Shown piece after piece: positions 22,401 through 33,316 of a DNA stretch of 64,000 bases. Below the pieces are notes generated by a model. That model did no database searches. It had not been told where the DNA came from and saw nothing but the letters and a program-made list of their open reading frames with translations. The position numbers were made by a program, and so were the translations under genes. Source of the stretch: Scatophagus argus (lineage: Eukaryota; Chordata; Actinopteri; Scatophagidae). Location: NCBI RefSeq assembly GCF_020382885.2, contig NC_058499.1, positions 14,741,872 through 14,805,871 of the forward strand. Direction: 5' to 3'. The stretch's first letter is position 1. Each line of letters starts with the position of its first letter.

Positions 22401-25400
22401 TTACTTGAATACAAGATGTTCATGAGAGTTGATATAAAATGTCAGTCCCCAAGTGCTCCCTGGAAATGTATTTATCTTCACTTTGATGACTCATCTTGAC
22501 TCATTTTATCTACAGTATTGTTGGATCTTTATCAGTGCTGTGTTTGTCTTTGCAGCTCAGACCACTGAGCGCAGACTGCTGAAGGCAGACCACACAGCCA
22601 TACACCCCCACCTGCTGGACATGAGGATCGGTCAGGGGCGTCACCAGCAGGGCTACTTCCCCAAGCTGCAAGCTGATGTGCTTGCACAGGGACAAAACAC
22701 CAACAAGTGAGCCTTTGTTTTCTGCTGCTATTCAGTGATCGCCAACAACGTGTATTTGTAACCCAGCACTTCTGCAGGTGTCAAGGGGTACAAAGATGAT
22801 TCAAAGTGACAAAAATAAGCAATCAAATATGATTACAAATTGGTGCTAATCTTTTGCAAATTTATTATCAAAATAAATAGTTAACCTAACTAAAAGTAAT
22901 GGACAAACGGACTATTTAGCCAAATGGTTAAATAAATAGCTTAAACAGTAAGCTAAAGGTAACAAATAAATGGCTAAAATTGCTAGTTAAGGTAATTTAC
23001 AAAAGAATAAATAGCTAGAAATCATGGATAAACAGAATGGTTAGCTAATGGATAAATGGCTGCAGTTGGCTAAAGGTAGCAAATAAATGGTTAAAATTGT
23101 TAACTAAAGTAATTTACAAAATGGAAAAACAGAACAGTTAGCTAAAAGTATGAAGAAATGGTTGACAGATCCCTTATTGCTCAAGACTGAAAGGGTAAAT
23201 GAAAAGTAACGGATAAATGGTTGAAAGTATTAACTAAAATAAGTCATTTACAAAGGGTTAAAACTGTTATTAAAAGTAATTCACAAAAAAGTTATTAAAA
23301 TGAATAAACAGTAAAATTTGTTAGCTAAAAGGGAAGGAAAATTGTTGAAATAGTAATTATAAGCAATGGATAAATAGTTGAAATCATTAGCTAAATTGGG
23401 CAGCGGTTATTAGTCTCAGTTATCAGCTAAAGTACTTTACAAATAGTCTCCTTAAAAACAGTTGAACAAATTTTGTAACTTGACAGGTTGTGTTCATCAC
23501 ATTTGGTATTTTGAATTTTACCTTGCTGTTATCTGGATGAAAAGGTGGTCCAGTCGTGTTACAGCATCGCGCCGGACCAACCCCAAGAGATCAACAGTGA
23601 CTGAACACTCGGGCGTGGACAATGAGCAGAGACAGGTGCTTTCATCAGTTCAGACACACACACAGACAAACATACAGGCCTAAGGAAGCTACTGCCTGAT
23701 TTATATCCCTTTTGCTTATTTAGCAGAAGCACACATACGTGAGGAAGAACCTCCGCCACTCTAAGCTGCTTGACCCATCGCCTCATACACTCACTCAGAC
23801 TCATCGAGAGTTTGTTGACGGGCTGCTGAGCGAGTGTCGTCTGAAGGTGAGAGCGCTGTGGTGACGGAGGCCGAATGCTGATTTCTTAAATCGTCATTCA
23901 AGGTTAATGCCTCAAAATGTTCTCTGGCTTTTTTAGACCAAGCGGATGTTGATGGAAAGGATGGGGAAGGAGAGTGTGGAACTGGGTCAGGGAGAAGCCA
24001 ACATCACAGGCCTGCAGGAGAATACACTCATCCACGGTCTGTGTGACCTACTGGAGAGAACCTGGGGCCATGGTCTGCAGCTGAAACAGGTCAGACACGC
24101 ACAGACACATAACTGAACATGCCATTAGCTCATATGACCTACAAAAACCACCTGGAACCATGTTTCCTCACATCAGGCACACAAACACAGATGACTGTGT
24201 GAACATGATGAATATTGACAAGTATGTTTGTTCTGAACAGGGGAAATCTGCTCTTTGGTCCCATCTGCTTCATTACCAGGCAGCCCAGGGGAAGATGGAG
24301 ACACCAGCTGAGTCTCCAGGTCAGAGCAGAACCTGACTGTTTTGTTTTTCTCGTGTAAAACACTGGGCTAAGAGTTGAATGATCACGGGTGTTTAACTTG
24401 ATGTCTGTTTAGGGTCTGACCAGGGAACATTTGATGATTGCGCTTTGGTCCTGAGAGGCACGTTAATGCAAGATATGAGGTAATGAAAGCAAATGTGATG
24501 TTGTGTTTCTAAAATTAAAAACTTTGCTGCGTCATCTTCCTTTTCCATAAACCTGTATTTTGGCTGAACTTTCGATTAAGTCAAAATCTTTACTTCTTAC
24601 ATACCAATATAGTACACATACATCATATCTCCAGCATTTTGTGCCGTTCTCGTGGGATCGTGAGAAGCTGTATTTCTTGGTGACAGGCTTTGGTTTTTCT
24701 AGATGCCCACCCATCTGTTGTTCTTCCAGGTTTATCCAGACCATGAGTGAGGGTCTGTCTGAGGTGGGTCAGGCTCGGGCCTGGATCCACTTGGCTCTGG
24801 AGAAGAAAATGCTATCCCAACACCTGAAAGAGTTGCTTACAAACCAGGAGCTGCTCAGGTCACAAATGACTCATAATTAACCTAGTGACGAGTAGAAATT
24901 AATCTAATATTTCTGTATTTGCTTTAGAGCAAAGTCCATGATTTCAACTGACCTTCTTACCTTTTTTCTTGTCCCCTGACAGGCAGCTGTATAAACCCCA
25001 TGCATTCCTGCTCTGTGAGGAAGAAAGAGAGCAGTTTTTGTTCCACCTGCTCTCTCTTAACACGGTGGACTACCTCTGCTTCACACGCGTTTTTACCTCC
25101 ATCAGTAAGTCCTGTAAACTTTAAAGAGAAAATGGTAAAATTTAGGTTTATAGCTCTCAAGGACACTAAAATTTTTCTTTGGGTTGTGTTCGTGTTTGAA
25201 CACCCCCACCTCCGGCCACTGGCCACATATACTTGAATTACACACAGTATCCCATGGATTCACACAGACCTCAATTGGTAGACATTACAATTGCCCTGAT
25301 GTTGTTAAAATCCTATTTATTCTGATTACATGAAAAGAGTGTTAAGTGTGAAGTAAATGGATGATGAATGAATGAATAAATAAAACTTTGCTCTTGATCT

Positions 25401-28230
25401 CTTGTGTCTCTCCAGGTATTCCATACCGTGTTGTTATAATACCCATGAAGAAGCTGAGCATTGCCATGGCAACAGTTAACCCCTGGGTGTGTGTGTCAGG
25501 AGAACTGGGTGATTCAGGAGTTAGACAATTATCGAAGAATACACAAGAAATTTTTTTCCAGGTTTGTATCCACTACTTATCAGTAAGGTCAGCATCACAT
25601 TTGTCAGAGATACATGCAGGTTCACACATTAACCGTGGCTTGTGCTTTTCATTTCAGTGCAAGAACCTGGGCAGGCTGAGCACCCTGCAGCTGGGACAGG
25701 AGAACTCTGGTTTGCTGGCCAAGTGTCTGATAGACTGTGTGATGGTGTATAATGAGATAACTGGACACACCTACAAGTAAGATTGTCCATCTGACTTTGT
25801 TGTCATCTCTGAACACTGACTGTGACCTCACAGCACAGGGGCTAACATCCTCCTGTTTACTTTTTTGGGATCAGGATGCATGCATTGCCTTGGAAAGTTG
25901 TGGTCAGTTATCTAAACTATATATGATTTGTCATTCAAGGACAAGAACATGCCAAGCCAGTTCTCTCCTTGAAATTATTTAGAAAAATAAACTCTCCCGA
26001 CACACACTCCCTGTATAATAAACTGCATGTTTGTAAGCAGATATAGTGAAACACTATGTCTTGTCTCCCTGCAGGTTCCCATGCGGCCGATGGCTGGGGA
26101 AAGGCGTGGGTGATGGCAGCTTGGAAAGAGTTCTTATTGGTCAGCTGGTGTCACCTGGTGGTGAGGAGGATGCTGGAAGGTGGACGGGGACGCCTCCGGA
26201 GCTGGCCTCTCCTTCCCAGAGTATGCGGACAGTGCTGGGATCACTTGGCAGCCGGAGCAGTACGTACTGACAGAAAACACATTCTTTAGTACAATAGCTG
26301 ACCTACTTGCTGCTATACTCACTACAATAACAGATTCTGTTCCCAGTATTGCCTTTCTGTTTAGCTCCTGTCCACTTCCCCTCATGTCTTGTCATCCTTC
26401 ATCCTTATGTTTCTATTTTGAAATTTTCTTGATTTCTTTCACCAGGAATGCTGTCTGTTGAAGTACAAGAGGACATGAGAGAGGCAGCAAATAACCTTGT
26501 TAAACATTTCCACAAACCTGAACAAGAGGTATGCGAGTGTAATAGTGTGTCCCACCAGTTTAGTTCCTACATTCATTTAACCTGTTTGCACACAAAGCTA
26601 AATTGGTTGAAATGGCTGATGCTGACGCACTATAGGTTATCTGTAATGGGCTGTAATAACATCTTTACTGCACAGTGTTTGATGTACAAGCATTTGCTCT
26701 TTTCTGTTTACTTCATCTTTGTAAGAAGAGCCTTTTGGATTATAAATAAAGGATTTTGAAAAATTGCAGTGCCTTCTATCACCAGTATGAGAGGATTTAC
26801 TGAAGCTGAAAGATGAGCTGCTTGCTTACAGTGCTTCAATGAACTCTGTTCCCATTTCTCTCATTCCAGAGGGGAAACTTGACAGTCTTGTTATGTGGTG
26901 AAGGAGGTCTGGTGCCTTCCTTGGAGAAGTTCCTCCTGCATGGGTTCAAATCTAACCGTATTTTCCAGAGGAATGTGTTTGTTTGGGACTTTGTGGGTAA
27001 GCACTGTGAGCTTGAGTTCATTGAAAGTGATGTTTGTTTACTGTCTCCATCTGGTGGTGATGGGAGTATAAATTTTGCATATCCAATTGCATGTAACAAA
27101 GCATGACTGATGTGTTTTTCACCCTCCTTCTCCAATGTTTGTCTTGCACAACATGATTTTCTCTTGTTGCTAGTATATTAATAAGTGATGAACTGACAGC
27201 ATGGCCAACTCTTTTCCATAGAGAAGGCAGTGGTTTCCATGGAGACAACTGATCAGATGGGTGACCTGTACGGATCAACACTGACAAAGGGTCCACCTTG
27301 TGACTCACTGTGCCACTATGTCAGTGCCATCAATGCCTCGCCACGAAACATCGGAAAAGAGGGCAAGTTCCAGTTGTTCGTCTGCCTGGGAATCAGGTGA
27401 GCAGTCATAATTTGAAATATGATGGTTTAAAAACTCACGCTAAAGAGACTCAAAGATTAACACAAACAAGAAAAGGAAAACCTTCCCCCAAAATTCCTTA
27501 GCACACAAGGAAAAATCTGAGAAAATCTTGGAAATTTGAAAGAGATATCCTCTTTCCTTATATGAAACATGTAGTAGGACTGATACATGTAATTAGTCCA
27601 GTGTTATAGGTCTTGGATAAAGATTTATGTAGGCTGTGATTTTTAAATCATCCTGGTCATATTATATTGTGTTGCACAAATTGTGAGATTGTGAATAAAT
27701 ATCACAATCTACTTGCCTGAAAAGTAGATTCATCTTCATTTACAGTCATCAGATTGCCCACCCCAGACTGAAAACAGTAAGAAGAGTCTAGCAATATATT
27801 TGGGGTGTATTGTGTCCAATGTCTTTAACTTGGGTGTCCAAAGACATGACTTCTTCTGTGTCTGTGCTTTAAAAGAACTGAACATTAAGGTAAATTAACA
27901 CTGACAGCATGGCTCAAAGTGGTTTCAAGAGAAAGTACTTGGTGCAAGGTCTGTCTTGCAGTCAGCAAATGCATCTTCAGTTCAATGCAAAAGGTCATCG
28001 GTCTTTGTGAGACCACGACTGACCACTGATCTGTTATTCTTGGCAGGGACCGGCTTCTCTCTCAGTGGCTCCCCCTGCTGGCAGAGTTTCCTCTGACAGC
28101 ACGGATGTATGAGGAAGGTGCTCTGCTGCGGGACCCTGCGGCTGTACACTCCCTCTCCCGCATGCTGCACACACTCAACGAGTTTACCATCACCCTGGAG
28201 GCTGCACTGGTTAAAGGGGTTGACCTCTAA
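13412..28230 (+). CDS. dennd5b: DENN domain-containing protein 5B, Rab guanine-nucleotide exchange factor
   Basis: Coding exons: 13412-13520, 17317-17426, 18216-18930, 19202-19389, 20558-21055, 21164-21395, 22556-22706, 23545-23635, 23724-23846, 23937-24089, 24241-24319, 24413-24479, 24730-24858, 24983-25104, 25416-25561, 25658-25776, 26075-26259, 26446-26528, 26870-26996, 27222-27396 and 28047-28230. Phases close to 1261 aa; DENND5B is normally about 1270. Order: tripartite DENN module (residues about 20-610; [35 protein letters not shown]), RUN1 (about 730-920), PLAT (about 923-1035; [22 protein letters not shown]) and RUN2 (about 1085-1255; [25 protein letters not shown]). DENND5 proteins are GEFs for Rab39 and bind Rab6 in Golgi-endosome traffic. 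The 5B paralogue is preferred over 5A because of [21 protein letters not shown] and [15 protein letters not shown] Ser run at residues about 139-161 is longer than usual. The neighbour sinhcaf agrees with human 12p11. Confidence 0.95.
13521..17316 (+). other. Large first intron of dennd5b
   Basis: Bounded by donor gtaggt after GGAGCAG and acceptor tttcag before GCGAGGCC. Apart from one dispersed repeat at 15690-15990 and a short GA run near 16170, I see no exon, RNA gene or conserved block. The small ORFs are not convincing. Confidence 0.6.
15690..15990 (+). repeat. Old copy of a teleost MITE-like dispersed repeat (copy 1)
   Basis: It begins with gagctgaggttgattgg and ends attatttgcagccct. 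Inside is the typical order: a TTTGGGTTTTTTGGACTG block, a GACAAAATAGGCAACTTGCAG block, then GATGGACAGTTTTCAC. This matches a common fish element that starts and ends with 'gctgcaac'-type termini, here quite degraded. No coding capacity. Confidence 0.65.
18414..18490 (+). repeat. dennd5b: Coding Ser-codon repeat in dennd5b exon 3
   Basis: An imperfect TCC/TCT/TCA-rich tract encodes residues about 139-161, interspersed with Ala and Pro, just before the conserved [11 protein letters not shown]. It falls in the linker between DENN subdomains, where length varies in the family, so it is probably tolerated. Confidence 0.8.
22840..23420 (+). repeat. Degenerate AT-rich minisatellite in dennd5b intron 7
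   Basis: Diverged units repeat with a period near 117-130 bp: aaaggtaacaaataaatggc near 22955, aaaggtagcaaataaatggt near 23072 and aaaagtaacggataaatggt near 23202. Partial copies lie near 22891 and 23361. Shorter words (taaatggttaaa, gttagctaa) recur throughout. No coding role. Confidence 0.75.
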
Positions 28231-29455
28231 CCTCTGACAGAAGATTGCAAGAGTTCAGCCCCCTTCTCTGTCACCTACTGCAGGAACGCTAATGTGTTCA
28301 ATTATTCATCTTTCCATCTGCGGAAAAAGAAAGTACGCTCGAGAGATGTGACTTTATCATAAAAACTGGACGGTGGACTAGATAAAGTCAGCGGCAACTC
28401 GAGCTCCAAACATATTGCCTTGTTCACTGATGTAAATGTCTTATACTGTATTTGCTTCAGGAAGTAGTCAGATTTTTCCTACGCTTGTTTACACTGTGAA
28501 ATTCTGTTTCCCAAGGAGAAATAGAGAGTCATTCATAATCTCACATCTACAGTAGATACTTTCATGGCTCACATCATTGACTGCACATGACCCAAGAACA
28601 AGTACTCTTTGTCAACTGCTGTATTGCTTGCACTTGAATTTTAAAGTAAGCACCTGCATGGCCAAAATTTGTTTGTTTTATGTCTTAGTGTGTTGTGATC
28701 TGAAATATCAGGACTCAGGCCTTATTATATAATCCTTTTTCTTTAGTTCATTCACTGGATAATCTTAGTAAATATCCTCAAAAAAGATAATGCTCCCACT
28801 CTATAATGTGTCACAAAATGTTGGATCATTAACCTCATCTTATGTTATGCTTAGTTATGCTGCGTAACATCTTGCTTTTGTTGCATTGTTTATTTCGATT
28901 TGGGGTTGCATACTGCAGAGTTGTGCTGGTGGAATTCTCAGTTGGTGAAACACTGAAACCAAACCGGTGTCCTAATTGTGTCAGTTCAAATAGTCTCTGT
29001 CACTTTGCCAGAAAACCTTTTTTCCTCTCTCTCATTGTAAATATTTTTGCTTCATTAGATCATCAATAGAACTGTGCCCATTTGTTATTATGGTATAATG
29101 AATTTGTGGCATATTTTTCTGTATAAAGGCATCTTGTTTGTGTCTGTGTGTAACAATAGACTCTGCTATGGACACACTTTACTGGTTATGTGAATAATAG
29201 TCCCACTGTTTGTTTCCACACTGCTCTGTTATCTTCAGACAACGGTTAGAGCACAGGTTCTTACAGACGCTAGGTTTTATCTTGATGTCACATTTAATTT
29301 AACAGTTGAAGAATAATGAAAATGTTGTCTCCTGCACTGTCCTGCAAGCACTACGTAACCCTCAATGACCAAGCCGCTATTCGCTATCATTTAAATACAG
29401 ATTAGAGAAAGCAATAATGAATTGTTATTTATGAAATGTGTTGTCAAAGATTAAA
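28231..29455 (+). other. dennd5b 3' UTR with poly(A) signal
   Basis: About 1.2 kb after the TAA with no coding exon. ATTAAA at 29450-29455, followed by a T-rich stretch near 29487, is the best candidate poly(A) signal. Confidence 0.55.
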
Positions 29456-30250
29456 GTTAATATTGACATAACTTACATGTCTTAGTATTTTTTTTTTTTT
29501 CTCTGAGATGTCTCAAACGATGTACAACTCTTGGACAGTAAAATGATTTTCAGTTCATTATACACTCTTCACATAGGACTTATTGCCTCTGGTATTTATG
29601 ACTTTTCTACTTCACCAAATTCAACGCTGACTTAACTACTGTATACACACTGTGTTTGGCTGAGCCCTCTGACTGAGGCTCATTAGATCTGTTTGAGGAC
29701 GTTGTTGGCAGTGTCACAGTCACCACACCATACGAGAAGAGAAGGCATGTGAACGTATGTGCTATGTAATGTAATTAAATTAAAAGGCCATGAAGTAAAG
29801 TAATGCTCAAAATCAGAACTTGTTTTGCTGATTTTTCTATTAACATTCAGGAGCTGTTTATGAGAGATAAGTACATCCACTACAGAATTATATTACATTG
29901 CTACTTGTATTTATTTTTGACCACCATACTACTCCATGCAGTAACTCGGGTTAGCACTCGTTTTCGTATTAAGTGCCTCAAGTAGTGTTACATAAGAGCA
30001 GACACAGCAGTGTGTATATCCTATAACAAGTGTTATCAAACTGATGCAGTATGACTGGTTTTCTATTGACTGTCTGGGGAGAAAAAATCTGGTTGCTCGC
30101 CCTAAACCGATCATGCAGGATGGAGGCCACATTTCACCAACCTTTTATTTAGCACTAATCTGGTCACTTGTCACGCAATTGAAATCAACAAAGCGCATCT
30201 CGCTGCTAGACGCCGCCGAGCCTCCTCAAAACCGTAGGCCTCCAGACGGG
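29456..30250. other. Intergenic gap between dennd5b and sinhcaf
   Basis: AT-rich sequence with only short, unconvincing ORFs. I recognise no gene or repeat. Confidence 0.5.
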
Positions 30251-30280
30251 CCATCTGGCGTTCTGTAGTAAATCGACAGG

Positions 30281-30368
30281 CCCCGCCCCTTTGCTTACAC
30301 TCTCCAATGTGCCATAGCAACCAGGGCCGAGCCCCCTGTTCCCGCGCAATGTTCCCATCCTTATAAGG
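30281..30368 (+). promoter_or_regulatory. Probable sinhcaf promoter: GC box, CCAAT box and perfect CArG/TATA-like palindrome
   Basis: A GC box (ccccgcccc, 30281-30289), a CCAAT box at 30304-30308 and the palindrome CCTTATAAGG at 30359-30368 follow in order within 90 bp. Surrounding sequence turns CpG-rich. CCTTATAAGG matches the SRF CArG consensus CC(A/T)6GG exactly and could also act as a TATA box. The likely target is sinhcaf, whose noncoding first exon would end at the donor after 30640. Confidence 0.5.
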
Positions 30369-30389
30369 CCAGTAGAATGCAGACGCACG

Positions 30390-30640
30390 GACACGTCACA
30401 CGTCGTTTATGTAAATAGTTTGATTGAAGAAAAAGAAAAAAGCCTTCTGCCCTACTCTGAAATGGAGGTGTGGATACAACGCATGCGCACTATGTCCACA
30501 ACTATCCAGTCCCGTCCACAAGCGCAGACATCAACAAGGGAGCGGGTTACTGATGCGGGTTGATTTTCATAATAGTCACATCGTAACGACGCGCTTTAAG
30601 GACTATTACTTTGTATCAGCTCCGAGCAACTTGCAACAAG
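30390..30640 (+). other. sinhcaf: Possible noncoding first exon of sinhcaf
   Basis: The sinhcaf ATG lies directly at a splice acceptor (gcgcag|ATG, 33317), so an upstream noncoding exon is required. The best candidate ends at 30640 before donor gtaatg, in CpG-rich DNA just after the promoter motifs. The 2.7-kb intron 30641-33316 holds no other clear exon. Confidence 0.4.
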
Positions 30641-33316
30641 GTAATGAATGCAGCCTGTTTTTACGTGTTTTGTCGGGTCTTTGAGGCTTGGCGGGGTTTT
30701 AAAGTCTTAGCTGTGCTTTTCGGATGTGCAATTCAAAACAAGCTTCGAGTTGTCTCGGAACAATTGCTCTTTTTAGGCCCGCTGTAAGACCTGGTGGTTA
30801 ACTTGATGTGTTGGTGACCTTATGATCAATTCAAGTGACGGGACAAAGTGGGAGGAAGGCGAGATGAACGCGGACAATTGGCCTCATATGCAGGCATGAT
30901 GAGCAGCTGCTGTTATTATTGTTTGTTTCAGTGCGCTTGGCTGTTGGAGGGGATCGCTGCTGTTATCGCTCTCCAAATTTGACTAAAGTCGGCCATTGTG
31001 AGCGTTACACTCAGAAACCTACTTTTCTTAATAGCATTAATGCCCACATGGTAACTGTAGAGCGACTGTAGTCTACTTCACATTTACGCCTGCTAAATAA
31101 GCAAGTTGAATCTCTCACGCCCACCCGGACCACAGATGCGTCTCAGCACGCGGCCGCTGCTGTCAACAAAACAGCCACCGCAAACACAAACTACGTATTA
31201 AAGCCTTGTGAATGCCTGCTGATTAAAACATGTTGTTTAGCATCGTGGGGAAAAAATCGCCGATTCTCAGAAATCCGTCGTTTTGAACTTCGTGCACATG
31301 TAGTTGAAGGACTGTTGCAGCGACGCGGCTGTGGAATAACAAAGAGTTAAGATCAAATTACACGAATATCCGAGAACGGCTTTCCCGTCCTTTTGAAAGC
31401 AGGATATTTTCGCTTTGGAAATGTGTTAGCTTTAGTTGTTCTCACTACATGAAGTTAATGTTAGGAGGGGAAGTGGGGCATCGTCGAGCAGAGGACGGTC
31501 ATTATAAAATGGGTGCGCATGAAGCAGGTCGTGTGGCATGCCATGCTTCCTCGCAGGAGTGGGCGGTGAAATTGGCGACTTGCACTTTTCTCTCGATAAA
31601 AACTAGTGCATTTCTCGGTGTCTTTTTTCATTTTAGTAAGAGGGGGCGTTGTTCCGGTGAGTCCCGGCTGTTTTCTGGTGGATTTTTGCAGTTTATTTTT
31701 AATATTACAGTTTTTTTTGCGGAAAATCGCATCACACCCCCCTCTCCACACTGCCTCCGCCTTTGAAGTTGTTGCCATGTTGCGTTGCGTCACGTACTGT
31801 ATTTTGCTGCAGAGATCGTGTGCAGTGTACAGATGATACACTCGGAGGTGAATATGTGATTGGCAACATAGTCCAGAATATAAGCACCGAGCTACTACAA
31901 GGTTGTCTTTAAATATACCCGTAAAATAACACGTTTTATATCCCACCATATTATATATATTTCAATTATTCACTTCGCATTTTATCTGTTCGATTCTAAA
32001 TCAGTTATATGATTTGTGATCTTTATGTTCTATGTGCAGCTGCTGTGTGCGACATGACTCTCACGTGAGATAGATTATTAATCACAGTGAATCACCTGCC
32101 TGGTTAAGTACTAGCAATTGGCGTCACTTGCAAGTTGTTGTTGTTGTTTCTTTTCCATGTTTCTGCAAATAAACTTTCTGCACCAATAGACGAAAGGATA
32201 CACAGATTTATTTCGATGAAAGTTTGCAGGCCTACATTGAAATCTGGATGTTGTTACACGTTGGAGGGCTGGATGAATGTTTACAGACTTGTGTAATAAT
32301 GATTTATTTATTTTGAAATATATAAAAGCTTCACATTGCTTTAATTTTATTGCGCTTAAAATGTTAACTTGCTTACTGCTGAAAATGAACAAATATGATT
32401 TTCCAATTTTATCTAATATTTTCTCAACGAGTAAACTTATGTTATTTTCCACGCTCATGATGATTATCTTCGGCCATTACGATAGAGTTTGATGGTTATA
32501 GTATTTTCTACACTGCCTATACTGCCTGACCTCAAGTGGTATCTGATTTAGCCAGCAGAGTGAGATGTCTTTCATTATCTCTACTCTCTGTCTGCTCTCT
32601 GTGGCACCGTACTGTCAGTGGACCCCGAGGACTGATCGCAGAAAAAAAAAAAAAAAGAAAAACCCAGTCTGGGGGGCGCGGCTCACAGTTTGCCGCAGTT
32701 CAGGTCTATATGTGCTGTGGAGATTATAATTTGCCTAGCAACATAAATCATAATTCCTCTGGATAATCAGGGCGCTTGATTGTATTTCAAATGATTTCCC
32801 CCGGAAACATGTATATTCTATATTTCTCCGGCAATACACTCTCTTATATTTTGAGATTCATTTTCAAAACCCAGCAAATAACGTATCCGCTGCAGTGCGA
32901 AGGATCGGGTGGTGTGCGTGCCTGTATTTTGAGTTTCCAAAATGAAGCGTGCATCCTGTGAGCGCAGCATGGTGACATGATCTGTCTGACACGCTGTCTG
33001 ACTGTTGACCTACTTCCCCTCATGTGGGTCAAAGCGGAGAGATGCTCCAACAAAATCGCTTCCCCTGCAATGGTGGTGTTGTTTTTTTTGGTGCTCTCTG
33101 ATCGTGACAAAACACATGAATTGGGAATAAATTAAAGATATTTGTCTTAAATTAATTGACGTTAAGCTAAACTGGAAATAGCACAATAAAATATCACCTC
33201 TGATCTGAGGCAGAAATGTGCGGCTGCAGGGAGGCAGGCGGGTTACTGCAGTTATCAAACCCACACCGTTGAGAGTCTGAGACGTTGATACTGAAATCAT
33301 TCCCCCCCTTGCGCAG

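Noticed and set aside
31461-31949. 162-codon minus-strand ORF and overlapping plus-strand ORFs in the sinhcaf first intron
   Set aside because: They lie in GC-richer promoter-proximal DNA, where stops are rarer. The sequence is of random composition, with no domain, splice partner or recognisable family.
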